Positions 47,401 through 60,800 of a stretch of DNA of 64,000 nucleotides are shown one piece after another. This stretch comes from Trichoplax adhaerens. Taxonomy: Eukaryota > Placozoa > Uniplacotomia > Trichoplacea > Trichoplacidae. The notes below the pieces were generated by a model. The model was not told where the DNA came from. It ran no database searches and saw only the letters and a list, made by a program, of their open reading frames with translations. The stretch lies in the NCBI RefSeq assembly GCF_000150275.1, contig NW_002060985.1, positions 4,914 through 68,913 of the forward strand, read 5' to 3'. Every line of letters starts with the position of its first letter. Positions within the stretch are counted from its first letter, which is position 1. Position numbers and translations under genes: made by a program.

Positions 47401-50400
47401 AGCTCATCCTCATTTTTAATTTAACACAACATGATTCCAAGACGCATATTTTGAACTCTTTCCAAAAGTGAATGCAAATGTTGACTATTCGTGATGTTGT
47501 CAACAGCCATGATGGAAGAAAGTTTTCAAAGCCATTGTTCATGATGGATGGTGAATCATTTTTGCAAACTATTTTTTCTAATTTATTCTACTCTATTACA
47601 ACTCTCAATCGGTTGATCGCTCACCACTGAATAAGGCCTGCCACTCTTCTAAATTGAGTTGACCATCATCGAGATTGTTAATATTTAAAATACATTCAAG
47701 AAAGAATTTTCATTGCAATCATAACAGACATTGTAGCTTTGGAATGAATTCAAAGTGTAAAAAGGAAATGAGATTTCCAGCACTAAACACATCCAATGAC
47801 AACTAGCTAACTCAAACAACAACGACAACGGACAAATCAATTAGGCGACCACGCGTGACAGTGATGGTCCACTTTAATGTCATCCACAAATTGAAAATGA
47901 TTCAAAAAGTGTTTATGACTTTGCTTCATCCTCTGTCCTATACTGCAAGTGAGAAAGTTATGAAAATGGCCTCCGTGTACTTTCGTCCACTTTCCAACTC
48001 AACGCTAAGGATGAAGTTTGAGGAATAATTTCCAAGTGGAGGAATAGAAAAATAAAATAAAAGGGATAATTTTGTTTTGTAAAATGATGATATTATGATT
48101 ATTATTTATACATAGACGTATCATAGCAGCATTTCAGTTCAGTTCGATGTCTGCTGTATAGAATCGACACGACTAATTAGCCAACAGTCAATCCATTTGG
48201 GCAGGAGCATCATCTTACGGTTCTTACCGTCTAATGAACTCTATTATGCTCGTATAGGATTCAGTCAGTAATACTTGACAGCGCAAAAATAAAATGGAGA
48301 CTCCTACAAGCCATTCAAAGTGCTCATCACTCTTTTCATGACATGACTACCCAATCATGATGCCTACTCCTGCCTAACATAGGATAGTTTTGGAGAGTAG
48401 CTGTAGTACCGATGATTGCGATCATTCCGATAAAGTTAAGACTATTTACAAATCATCCACATGATGAAGGACGATGATCCATACTCAGAAGCAGAGAAAA
48501 ATGCAATTGGAAAAGCACTTTCCAAATAGGTTATTGTTGAAAAGAAAACAATCGAAAAGTATTGGACTGGGTATTGACTATAGAAGCACCGACCAGTCTT
48601 GACATATGGGCAAATAAATAGAAATGTACGAATAGGAATGCAGCATTTTGGGTACATTTAGTTTACTTAATATAAAAACTCTCCATTGCAATTGTCACAG
48701 GTTAGCCTACGGAAGTGATTGAAAACGTTAACTAAATGTAGAGTCTATCTTGACTGCCATGCTGTTGAAATGCCACCTTTGCAAGAAAGCAACCCTACTA
48801 CAGTCCGGAGATCCACTTTGTAGTCGTTAATAGACCCAAGGCAAAATGGCTATTAGAACACGATAGGGGATCATGGCAATTGAGAGTCGATGATTTATTT
48901 CTTGATAGTAACTTACTGGCTAGGAAACGATTAGTCTAGCGAGATACAGTAGGAATCATCGCTGTCGACCAGGTCAATAGGCGACGTATGGGATAGAGAA
49001 GGGAAACGAAGTCAAAAGCAAACAAAATCGCCATGTTGTAGTAGTGGGGAAAAGTTGCACTGTAGACGATACGACTTGAGTATTGAACTTGCAATGGTCA
49101 ATGACATGCGACATTGAGTTACGAGTTGATTTTGATGGAGAAACACTTAATTAATAGGGATTCAAGGAGATGTGGAAAGTACTGTTACCGCCATGATAAT
49201 AGGGAGAACTAGAGTTATTGGCTCGGCTGTTCTCACCGGATTACTCAAAGGTTACCATAATCCATTCCTTTCTTTTTGCCCTTTTAAAAAATTTTATGGT
49301 TGATTTTTCGATCCTTTCATTTGCTAACCGTCAAGGAAAGTCTTGTTTTGACGACCTACAGGCCATTAGCACGCAACCTACTTGCGATAGCATAAACAAG
49401 ACAAAATCATGACAATCTTGTCGTGGTAGAATAAGTTAGTCAGTTTTTCAAAGTCATCATTTAGCGCACAACGATGTGAACGACAGTCATCATGTCCAAA
49501 ATGGCAGAAACAGCTCTCATCTTTTCACAATTGATAGTATGTAGAATGTTCTCCATGGCAGGCCGTATGAGTCTATCTTACCACATCAAACTTGTAAATC
49601 TAACTTCTTGGCGATAATGTACTTGATAGCGATTAATACCCACTGCGTTAAGCATACGTCAATTGAAAACGATCTGGACAAGAATTGCCGCGTAACATCA
49701 TATAGTAGATTACTTAAAGCTAATCACGTCGTGAGGAAGGGAAAAAGCATACACTCTATCGCCCAAAACGCTATTGATGACTTATCCATTTTCCACTAAA
49801 ACTTTGAAATTTTAATCATTAAAGTAAGCATTCGAAATCGCTTTTTGATCATGCGGTGGCATGGCAAATATTCCCCCCCCCCCCGGGTTGTGTACAACAC
49901 TGTACAAGTATTTTAGCCAAGTTTTCCAGGTTAGTTATCCCGATCCAAGTCGATTGACAAAGAAATAGAATAACCTGGTATACTGTATGGAATAACCTCA
50001 GCAAGAGCAAAAGAAAAAGATCATGGACATGATATCAAGGCGAACACGGCGTGGATGGAAGCATTTCTTCCTGGCTTATTTTTGATATGATGGCGTTGAA
50101 CCATTGCGAACTATTTACAGTATAGACATACAAGCCCACGAATGGAAGAATACATGCATCAACATAACCGTTTCAACATAGATCAGCAAATCCACTATCG
50201 ACCGTTATGATCCATTTGATCAACAAAGTGTCCCATTCCCGGCGAGAATCAATCAAGATGTCGAAATTGAAAAAGGGTCACGCCAATGCAACCCAAGCAT
50301 TCTTATGGAAGCATCGACCGTGCCAACATCATTGACTTTCATCGCCGTACAGTAGATTACTGGCAAAGGGTAGGGTCTTAACCCGGATTCCATTGAAAGA

Positions 50401-50789
50401 TTCATTCAGCCATGATGGGCAAGAATCAATCCTTGAATCCATGCTCGCCATATCGCTGTGTAAACGTTTCAAATTCCCTCTCGTACTAAGGCGATAAAAA
50501 GGATATTGCTGTCTGGATTGAATCGTGATCCGAAAGTCTGCATGGATTTCACCTCGGGCAAGATGATTGAATCGTAGTTGTGAACAATAGCTGTTGCTTA
50601 CCTTGAATTTTCAAGCCGATGAAGATACAAGAAGTAGCCAATAAACTTGGATCGTAGAGTTTGATTTGCCAGTCCAAATGAGCCAATGGATTGCAATCAA
50701 GCCTTGCTTAATGCCGACATTACTTGTTCCACTTGGTCAAGATAAAAACTCAATCAGCACCCAGCAGCTTGGTCAAGTTGAAAGGGAGC
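44491..50789. other. Long intergenic stretch, no recognised gene
   Basis: About 6 kb with only short open frames (46878-47542 minus, 48442-48657 minus, 49218-49412 and 49608-49799 plus), none with a domain signal or convincing splice context. A run of 12 C followed by GGG is at 49873-49887. Genes with small unrecognised exons cannot be excluded. Confidence 0.4.
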
Positions 50790-51030
50790 ATGGGCACGTT
50801 GCAGACGACAATGTCAAATGTGGTGGTGTTGTGCCATCCAACACACTTTCTACTATGGCAAGCCAGCAGTGATTCTAGTACTGAATCAAGTGCTACAGTA
50901 CCCTACTGGACGTTGTAGACGACAATGTCAATGGTGGTGTTGAGGCATTCGACACACTTTCTACGGTGGCAAGGCAGCACTGACTCTAGCAAGTACTGAA
51001 TCAAACGCTACAGTACCCTACTGCAAACTG
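50790..51030. repeat. Two-copy tandem repeat, ~115 bp
   Basis: ACGTTGCAGACGACAATGTC (near 50797) and ACGTTGTAGACGACAATGTC (near 50910) each start a block containing CACACTTTCTAC, GGCAAG.CAGCA, TACTGAATCAA and GCTACAGTACCCTACTG. More GC-rich than most of the window. Confidence 0.82.
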
Positions 51031-51393
51031 TATGGCAGCTTCTGTCAGTGGCGCTGTGGCAAGGACTGCTGGAAAAGACAGAAGGACAGGACGATAGGAC
51101 AGAGGCTGGAGATGATCAAAAAGTGCAGGTGGACGCATTCGGCGGTCATTTTACTGTCCACTGGGACTGTAAGCGTACACAATCCTGCGCAAAACCAACC
51201 TGGCCGGCCGTTTCAGTGGCGTGGTGTCGTGTGTCGTGTAGGTCGTACTTTCCATTCCGTGGTAGGGTATCGTACTGGAGGATGACGTGCAATCGTGAAT
51301 GAAACCGTAATAGGATTCACCCCCTAGAAAAGGAGTAGTCCGCTATCCGTCCTACCATAACAAGCCCTTTGTTCAATGTTCCAGTTCAAAAAT

Positions 51394-51440
51394 TGAAGAA
51401 AAAAAAAAAAAGCAAAGAAGGAAAGAAAAGAAAAAGCGAG
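51394..51440. repeat. Purine-rich low-complexity tract
   Basis: A-rich/GA-rich strand with a run of 13 A, then repeated GAAAG and AAAAG. No further structure. Confidence 0.7.
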
Positions 51441-51693
51441 CCCACTTTCCTCACTACAACCACTATGGCGTCTTGTACTCTACACAGTACACACTCGGTA
51501 GTTGGGCAGCGTACGAGTAGGTAAACTTACTTTCAAGTGTTTCCTGTACACTGCACAATGTACATTGCACGATGTACCATGGACTTCTACAAATGGACAG
51601 CACCAGGCAATTGAAAGAGAAAGCGGAAGATGTTTCTCCTGAAGAAGCCGCTGAGTACTACTAAGGGGCATACAAATATAGCTACTAATGTAG

Positions 51694-51866
51694 ACACTCA
51701 CGCATCATTGGAGTGAAGCGATTTGCAAGTGAATCGCAATTCCAACACTGCACACGATCGTCGCTGTATATCACCAGTACACTTCAGTCTATTGTTGATA
51801 CGATCCAGTCATGGTTCGAGTTGCGATTCACTTGCAAATCGCTTCACTCGAGTGATGTGTGAGCGT
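51694..51866. repeat. 46-bp inverted repeat with 81-bp spacer
   Basis: Arms 51694-51739 and 51821-51866 are reverse complements over 46 bp with four mismatches; the innermost 29 bp are identical. Just outside, a CTACATTAGTA-like segment also pairs after a 7-base offset. The structure could fold as a hairpin, or represent a small non-autonomous element. No target duplication was established. Confidence 0.9.
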
Positions 51867-52009
51867 CCACTGCCTACACTAGTACAGTAGATATATCTGT
51901 ACAGCGTACAGTACTGCTGTGTCACCCACTTGATCGTGTCAACTTCAGACTACACCAAAGCGATCTTGGAAAAGGATGGGAACCGTCTAATCATCATCCG
52001 TTCATGGAG

Positions 52010-53010
52010 ACCAAGTGATGTGCATATGATATACTCAATCAGCAAAATGCTTAGTCGAAAGCGATCTTGAAACTATTTTGGATAGAACGCGTCCATGCAG
52101 TCATCATCCATGAGTGGACAATGATTAGACCAAGTCATGTGCCCAAGATCTACTTTTACTCGATCACAAAATGCTTGGTCGAAAGCGATCTTGAAACTAT
52201 TTTGGATAGAATGCGTCCATGAGTGGACGATGATTAGACCAAGTCATGTGCCCGAGATCTACTTTCACTCGATCACAAAATGCTTGGTCGAAAGTAATCT
52301 TGAAACTATTTTGGATCGAATGCGTCCATGAGTGGACGATGATTAGACCAAGTCATGTGCCCGAGATCTACTTTCACTCTATCACAAAATGCTTGGTCGA
52401 AAGTTATCTTGAAACTATTTTGGATAGGACGCGTCCATGCAGTCATCATCCATGAGTGGACGATGGATTAGACCAAGTCATGTGCCCAAGATCTACTTTC
52501 ACTCGATCAGATAATGCTTGGTCGAAAGCGATCTTGAAACTATTTTGGATAGAATGCGTCCATGCAGTCATCATCCATGAGTGGACAATGATTAGACCAA
52601 GTCATGAGCCCAAGATCTACTTTCACTCGATCACAAAATGCTTGGTCGAAAGCGATCTTGAAACTATTTTGGATAGGACGCGCCCATGCAGTCATCATCC
52701 ATGAGTGGACGATGATTAGACCAAGTCATGTGCCCAAGATCTACTTTCACTCGATCAGATAATGCTTGGTCGAAAGCGATATTGAAACTATTTTGGATAG
52801 AATGCGTCCATGCAGTCATCTTCCATGAGTGGACGATGATTAGACCAAGTCATGTGCCTAGGATCTACTTTCACTCAATCAGAAAATGCTTGGTCGAAAG
52901 CGATCTTGAAACTGTTTTGAATGGGACGTGTCCACGCAGTAATCATCCACTCATGGATGATGATTAAACCAAGTGATGTGCATAGGATATACTCAATCAG
53001 CAAAATGGTT
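52010..53010. repeat. Tandem array of 124-bp and 109-bp units, ~8 copies
   Basis: The anchor GCTTGGTCGAAAG recurs at 52049 (variant), 52173, 52282, 52391, 52516, 52640, 52763 and 52888, giving spacings 124, 109, 109, 125, 124, 123 and 125, with a degraded copy near 53008. The short units lack 15 bp between two CCATG direct repeats. Copies are about 95% alike. Because all unit lengths leave remainder 0-2 and mostly 1 when divided by 3, frames rotate between copies, so the several 60-80 codon open frames here are not a real repeat protein. Confidence 0.95.
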
Positions 53011-53029
53011 GGTTGAGTCGGTGATCCTA

Positions 53030-53800
53030 CGAATGTACAGCAGGGACCTTCATTTGTACTCAATTAGAACGAGCGAGTGAAAAGCTTGGACAAAACTCCT
53101 TGACTGCAATATATTCAATTTGCTCGGTCTACACTCTACATTGCAGTAAAGTAAAAGGTACAACGACGGATCGACTACAGATACGATCAAGTACTGTGCT
53201 GATGATATGCTCATTCAGGAAAGTAATTGAGTCAGTCATCAATTGCTGACTAATGTACAGTACAGCATGGATCTTCATTTGTACTCAATTGTACATTGTA
53301 CAGTAAATGAAAATCTTGGACAAAATTCCTTGACTACAACACAACAAAATATTCAATTTGCTCAGTGTGCACTGCAGCAACGTAAAAGGCACTACAACTA
53401 GTCATGGATACGATTATGATTCGATCAAGTAATACAGAACTTAGATGATGTGCTCAATCAGGAAAAGGATTGAGACAGTGATAAATTGCACACAAATGTA
53501 CAGCAAAGTTAAAAGCACAAGTACGCCAAGTAGAGCGAGCGATGGGCTAAACTCCTTAACTGCAATATTCTATTGGCTCAGTGTGCACTGCAGTAGCTTA
53601 TGTAAAGTAAAAGCTACGCAACAAATCGACTACAAATACGATTATGATTCGATCAAGTGATGAGCAGATGATATGCTCAATCAGGAAGATTGTAAGCCAG
53701 TGATAACTTTGACACTAATTGCACAGGTGGCTCAGTGTGCACTACAGTAACAGCTCTCATATAAAGTAAAAGATACAGAGACGGATCGACTACTACGACT
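53030..53800. repeat. Diverged tandem repeat, ~235 bp, 3-4 copies
   Basis: Blocks containing CTTCATTTGTACTCAATT, AACTCCTTGACTGCAATAT, GCTCAGTGTGCACTGCAGTA, GATACGAT, GATATGCTCAATCAGGAA and ACTAATGTACAG recur near 53045, 53272, 53500 and (partial) 53725. It directly abuts the 124-bp array and shares with it only the CTCAATCAG motif. Confidence 0.85.
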
Positions 53801-55139
53801 AGTTATAATCAAAAAATGAATTTCTTCTGTAAACTCCATTTCTTCCAATTGGGCAGTATGCTGCCATTTGTGAAGCTTCCGGTACACGTGCAAACTGTGC
53901 AAGGCACGTTAAGAAAATGATCCTTATTCAAGCGTAGTACAGTCTGTTGTGCGCGCGACAGAAAGACAATCAGTAGCAAAGCCATGTCACACCTTGCCAT
54001 GGTAGCCTAGAAACTAGCATGACTTTACTGGCGACTGCTTCTATGACACAACAAGCCGTTGCTGCAAATGATTTCCTAAAGATTTCATCACTTGTTACAC
54101 TCTAATGGTGCACGCTGCAAACTCATTCATCATTTTGCAAATGGCATTGCAATCAGGATAAAGAGATCGCTAAACGGATTATTTCAAGGCGAGTGACGAC
54201 TGCAAGGATGCTTTAGTCGCTACGAGCAACATCATTTCCTAACAGAAACTACTACTATTGCTGTATAGGGTTCGGTAGATTTGAATTTTGGTTGCAGAGA
54301 TTGCGCTGAAATGATGGATTGAGTTACTTATAGCATGATCTGCCCGTTGAAAAATGATTAACAATTAATAAATAAACATGGTTTTGAACGAGCGCACTAA
54401 AAGACGTTGCTTTGCCATAGTATTCCACATTCCTACGGCAGTTGCGACAGGTTGCTATACTCGTACGTATAGTACTGGCTGAACTGTAATTGTACAAAAA
54501 TCCTTAAGAGATTACAATTGCCTTTGGGTACGTCGTGTGGAAGACATTTTATTGTAACTCTTTATTTATCAGACGGGTAGATCAAGCCATAAGTGACCCA
54601 ATAAACCGTTTCAGCGATATTGGCCAAACCAGATTTCGTATCTGACAAGCCCTAAACTGCAAAGTATAGGAGCTCTGTACTCTACCAGATAGAATAACAG
54701 ATCTTATGACCAAAGTCAATTGAACGCTTATACTTCCTTGAATCCTATCATTCATATTATCATTAGTATTAGCTTGAAGAAATGCTTCAAATTGAGATGC
54801 ACCCTGCTATGTTTTATTCATGCCTATGGTGCGATCCACAACAGCTGCGATCGAGTACAATAACAGCCTTCCTCATCATCAGCAAAAATGCTTTTGTTAC
54901 AAATTTGCCCATAACTACTCTATTCACGACAAATACAGTACATGAACATCAATTCCATTCTACTTGCAGTATATAAAGTGAGCTACGATAAGCCAGATAG
55001 ATGGCGCTAAATTTATTTCAGTGAACTTATTGCCATAAACACCGTAAAATCAATTGAAATTGAAATACCACAGTCAAGCGCACAGTAGTAAACGACGGTA
55101 CGCTAATATTAATCATAAACTATCCAATCTTGAAGTACG
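53801..55139. other. Intergenic, no recognised gene
   Basis: Short frames only (53809-54000 minus, 54782-54976 plus). Nothing recognised. Confidence 0.45.
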
Positions 55140-55710
55140 TTTATTGTCATGTAATGGCAACTATCACCAACCTTTTCCTTCGGATCATTGTCGTGTGTAC
55201 GTTAAAATACCATACGTATTTTTTGGGAGGGAATATAAAGATCGAAGCATAGGCAATAACATCACATATACGTGATTCTGCTTAGTTTTGACGACTATAC
55301 GCCGTTCAGTTATATCGAAGGATATCTGATCATTACGTATAAAATATCCCGCAACGATGTCATTGAATAAGAATAATAAATCGGATGCTTAAAACCGTTT
55401 TGCTACAAGCTACATTTGTCACGGTGTTAATTAACGCCAATCTTTCCTCTGGATTATTGTCATGTGTGCGTTATATTACCATGCATTTTTCATTTTTGAT
55501 TACAATAAAGAATAGGCAATAAAATCACGTCTACATCTAAGTGAATAGTTCACCACGATGACTATGCTATCAACTTTACTCTCACCAAGCCGTTCAGTAA
55601 TACTGATAAGTGGATATACACTACCTACAACTGTGTCATTCAATAAGAATATTAAATCGAATGCTTAGTTGAAGTGTTTTGCTGCAAGCTACAATTTTGC
55701 CATGGGTCAA
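55140..55710. repeat. Two diverged copies, ~290 bp
   Basis: GGATCATTGTCGTGTGTACGTTA / GGATTATTGTCATGTGTGCGTTA, ATAGGCAATAA.ATCAC, CCGTTCAGT, TCATT.AATAAGAATA and GTTTTGCT.CAAGCTACA occur twice in the same order. A 73-codon frame in copy 1 (55054-55275) is not conserved in copy 2. Confidence 0.75.
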
Positions 55711-56447
55711 GTAAATGAATGGCTAATTTTAAGATTGTAAAAGACAAATTCCATCACATACTGTAGAATATGGGATAGCGAATCGAACAATAACAGCTGC
55801 ACAATTTATTGTGCGCGATAGTTATTATATCCCGTGTAGAAAGGAATTTGCATATTATATATGAAAGACAGTCTATATTGATGCTAGGATAGCATGCTAT
55901 GAATACCTCATAACGAATTCTTTATTTCTAAGCTATAACTACCCTAGCTTTCTACGATCATTTCAACGCATACTGTGCAACTGCTGCATAGTACAAATAT
56001 AATAAATCCTTGTCCTTGCCACCATTCGCATTGACAAAACCTCTCATTGACTAGAATTCTACGATAGACTTCTCCGTTTGGATAGTACTGTGCTAGTATA
56101 ACCCACGATATTTATACTTCGCGTACTGCATACGGCATTTTGTAATAATATCTAATGATAGACCGATGAAGCAGCTATACCAACGCAAAAACTCTTCCTG
56201 AATATAACCATCTAAAAATAATTCAATATTTGCTTTGAAGCTATGCTCAAGACGAAAATTGACAACCCTCAACGCCCCGGTAAATCATTATTACCGAATA
56301 AATTACCGAGGTATAGTACTAGTATAGTCTGCTGTACGTCCTCATGCTTTTTCCTGTACTTATCGTTGTCACTTCGCACAGGGCATATTTAGTTGAACAA
56401 CTCTGGGAAAGTGTATAAAATAGCTTGCAGGGTTTTCTAACGTAGAG
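55711..56447. other. Intergenic, no recognised gene
   Basis: Unique sequence without a supported feature. Confidence 0.4.
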
Positions 56448-56850
56448 AGTGGGATTACGCTCATAAGATAGCATATGATCGAACTAATATTATCGTTAAC
56501 CTCAATTAAATCATTGCTACAGGAGTAAATAATGGTTACCTTCTGTTCCGAGTAGACAATCTAGCCTGAAATCCAGATTTTCTTACTATGCGATTATGCT
56601 CATAAGGTAGTATACGATCAAACTATTATCATCGTTAATCTTACTTAAATCATTACTACAGGAGTAAATAAAGGTTAGCATCTGTACTGAGTGGAAAATC
56701 CAGCCTGAAATCCTGATTTTTTAAGGTGGGATTACGCTCATAAGATAGCATACCATCAAACTAATATCATCGTTAACCTCAATTAAACCATTGCTACAGG
56801 AGTAAATAGCGATTACTATTTGCTTCAAGTGAAAAGTTCAGCCTGAAATA
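56448..56850. repeat. Three-copy tandem repeat, ~138 bp
   Basis: GGGATTACGCTCATAAGATA and variants occur with anchors at 56453, 56592 and 56730 (spacings 139 and 138). Each is followed by ATCATCGTTAACCTCAATTA, GCTACAGGAGTAAATA and CAGCCTGAAAT. Copies are about 80-90% alike by eye. Confidence 0.9.
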
Positions 56851-57429
56851 GATCATACTGCAACAAAGTCTTGAGTTGAATACCTCTTTTCCTAAAAAAA
56901 ATATTCTTGCTTTGGCCGTATGGACACGTTTAACATTACCGTACTGCATCATACGCTGTTATTGCAATAGCTGCTGCAAAATATGGCAATGCATGCTTTA
57001 ATTGCATATCATAAACGTCAAACATATGCTGTAATTCACCACAAGAATGTAAAAATAATCATGAATCTGGTATAAATATCGTCAATATTGCATTGCGATG
57101 GTTTGATAAAGAATACTAAAGATTTTATATGGATACAATTGTAAAAGGAAGTGCCCACTCATGAACTACTGAATCGGTTTTGTGTCTTAAGTTGCAGTTC
57201 AATATAGCTAATACAGTAATCACTAACACTATAACTGAATATCAAATATGGCATTGATCGCGTGTAAACCCTTCACCTACATTAATGATTACTTAATCAT
57301 TACAAATGTATATACAAGATGTAATTGTATGTAAATTTCACTTTATTCCTGCCTTATTACAGTTAATAAGTTTCACTAATACATCATATTGTACTCTATT
57401 GCATACTTTGACGTTACTACTGCTAGACA
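56851..57429. other. Intergenic, no recognised gene
   Basis: Unique AT-rich sequence without a supported feature. Confidence 0.4.
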
Positions 57430-57890
57430 GGAAATTAGACTAGAAATAATACCGTACTATAAAGTGGATGATATTACTGGATGATTAAGTTAGACTAGAA
57501 AATGAGGCAGTTCTTGAAAGACTTGATTTATCTTAAATAAAGTAGAAAACTGTACCATACTGCAAATGATATCGTACTTCAAAATGAATGATATTACTGA
57601 ATGACCAAAATTAAACTATAAAATGAGGTAGTCCTTGAAAGATTTGACTTATTTTAATTGAAGTAGAAAATTATACCACACTAGAAATAATATCGCACTT
57701 TAAAATGAATGAAATTGCTGGATGACTAAAAGTTAGACTATGAAATGAGATAGTCCTCGAAAAACTTGACTTGTCTTAAGCAAAATAGAAAAACTGCAGC
57801 ATATTAGAAATAGTATTGTGCTTCAAAGTACAGGATATTACTGGATGCACAAAAGTTAACTGGAAAAGGAGATAATCATTAAAAGTCTTA
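57430..57890. repeat. Four-copy tandem repeat, ~118 bp
   Basis: The series ACTAGAAATAATATCG, ATGATATTACTGGATGA, AAATGAGGTAGTCCTTGAAAG and CTTGACTTATCTTAA recurs four times with increasing divergence toward the right. Non-coding. Confidence 0.85.
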
Positions 57891-60800
57891 ATGTATACTG
57901 AAAACGATGATTTAAGCTATTTAATTGAAAGAAGACATGGGCTGCATACCCATAGTTGAATTCAAAAAATAGATAATCTTTGTCAGGCCTTGATGCATCT
58001 TGAATAATAGTGAATGCAAATGCCTTATGACATAATGTTATGCACGATTAATATTTTTATTCCTTAGACTCGTAACAATGCGTTCAGCTATTTTTCCTCT
58101 TAATCAATTGTCACCAATCAAACTTGCAATATCTGAGAGAAGGACAACACTACTAATTAATCGACGCCAGCAAACGATAACATCCTCGATCATATTTTTC
58201 TGCTAAACGGCAATCATACTTTATTATCACAACTCAGATAGAAATAACAACTTTAACAACGTAATGTAAAACATCAAACTCATACTACAGTTACATATTT
58301 AAAATCAGTTTACGTACTAATTTTATAAAAATTATTATAACCCGATTTTATGCTAGACTACAAAAAGGACATGAAATTCGTGTCGTGACACTATTGTGTC
58401 GTTAGGCTCTAACTAAGAAATATTAAACCCATTAATGCACCTCTTATACTTCAATAATAACTAGTGTATCAGATTCTAAAGTGTCGGGTTATACTGTCAA
58501 AGTTCGTTCTACAGCATCATTTCTGTACTGTTATCATTGGGTTTATTATCCAACAACATTTCATTATCTCGTGATAAGAATACCTTAGAATCATAAACAA
58601 TTTCACAAAGGTTCAATTGCTGCCTCAATATTGATAGGCATTAATAATAAATGTCCGCATGTATAATGCTGATCATAACTTTCATAGGGTGTTATTCCAA
58701 GATTTACCACGCATGATCATGCTTATAATCATCCTAAAACATATCAGCTGTCTTCACTTTACTGAAAGAATGATTATTAACGTACCAAAGCAAATAGTAA
58801 CTGCAAAATACATTATTGCAATCGATCAACGCAAGCAATTCAATTTTTCAGGTTAATATCATATTTTTTATCATCAATTGATTGTCCAATTTTATTATTT
58901 AATTTTATGTAGATAGAATGATATGTCTTAATTGATGTTTTATCTTTTAATTGATAGAAATATAGCCAATCTTCTTGAATGGCATTGTATCTATCTAATC
59001 AGCTAATTAATAATTTATAATACATCATTATGAATGATCGGATGATCCTTTAGAATAGATGCGTATATTGTGATAATGAAATGAGGATATGGGAACAGTT
59101 TACTTCGTGATAACAAGCGTTGACATTAGATCATCGCGTTAAGGGTAATAGTACAATCTGATTTTACAGGCATATCTATTCATTTGTCACATTCATCAAT
59201 TAATCGTTGATAACTATACTGGAATAAAGTATTACAGGGTTAACTGTCATTCTTCGTATTTAATAAATGCAGTAAAATCCTATTTGGAGGGCAATAGAAA
59301 TATAGTAACCTCTTTAAAAGATGCCATGAAACATGACTTTTATTTATATTATCTAATTCATCAATACTAATTTAATTTCCTACCAGCATATTCTCTATTA
59401 TTGTTTTGTTAAAAGTTCTCGTTGGTTTATTCAGTCTTTCATGCTCTATGAGTAAACTATTGAATATCGTATTGAAGTAATATTGGCAACCTAAATAAAT
59501 GATACTGTTTTACAAATTATCAGAAAGATCTCTCGTATCGAGTACCTAACTTTGATATGAACCTCACAACTGTATAGGATACTGCATTCGGTAATATCCT
59601 GTCGATAATCTTCGTTAAGTATCCAGGGGGATTGGCTAAAATGTTAATAACTTTACATGGAGTATACTCGTCTATTTCTATTAAATAGTATAACCAAATA
59701 AGTTTAACCTTTTCACCAAAAAATGACATTCAATTAAGCTACATGGCTTCCTTTTGATAACTTGTATCGATATGAAAAGATGATCATAGCTTTATCCTTG
59801 CAATCCTTCAAGAAATATAACCGCGTAAACTCTTTAGTTTCAAAGACAATAAGTACATCCGATTTTTCGTACTTAATATCCGATTTGTTTTATAAATAGC
59901 ACGAAGAATATTTAATAATCAATTCGACAACAATGCCATTAGGCCATTTGAAACTGGCTTTGTACAAATTCTAATGCCGCTATTGAGTTCTTTAAAAGGG
60001 CTAAAATGAAAATTTTACCGGAATGATACTAATAATAGGAATGCGATTTGCCTATTCAAAATTACGTTTATATCCAATATTCCGATATACTGATGGAATG
60101 CATTAAGTTGCATAACGTCTTCACTGTGTATGAATATATAAGTACTACAGAATATTTTCCACTTTGCTTTTTTTCGAGGTCAATAAATAATTGGTCTTAA
60201 TTTTTGATGACTAAATAATTTTTATAAAAATGTCGCTGTAAAAGAAAAGAATGGTGAAGAATTCAATTTTACTTTGAAAACTGCCACTAACCTTACTAAT
60301 AATAGAATCAGTTCTTTCATCACAACATATTGCAAAATTTTGGAAAACATAATATTGTAAAAGGCCGTATAATAGTTGACAATTCTAAACATAAGCTGAC
60401 AAGGATACTAGTATTATAATAGATTCTGCTATTTAATCAATGACAGGGTCAATGATTTTCAGTTGCAAATAGATACAAATCAAAGGGTTTATTACTTTTA
60501 TATGCGGTTAGTGCTTGTTTATGAGCTTGCTCTTGTTGTCATGCACGAATTTAACCAAAAATGCCTTCGGAAATTATTCAAACTCTTATGACGGAGGCAA
60601 TAAATTTCTATTGTGAATGCATTGAATAGATGTATCAAAGCTAATTTGGCCGATTTCTACTCTAGTTATATTTTTCAAACTGATGAACTATAAATGGTCG
60701 ATAGGATTTCGAAATAGCGAGTCAAGTTATCAAAAGAACTATTAGGTCTGTAATTCTGTTTTCTGTCCAATTTAATATCTTTAATAATAATAAACTATTT

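Noticed and set aside
51816-51840. GGTTCGAGTT, resembling a tRNA T-loop
   Set aside because: No acceptor stem, D-arm or anticodon arm fits around it; it belongs to the inverted repeat.
52137-52967. Four overlapping 64-82 codon frames with similar peptides, apparently a repeat protein
   Set aside because: Unit lengths of 124 and 109 bp are not multiples of three, so the same DNA is read in rotating frames; no reading frame is conserved.
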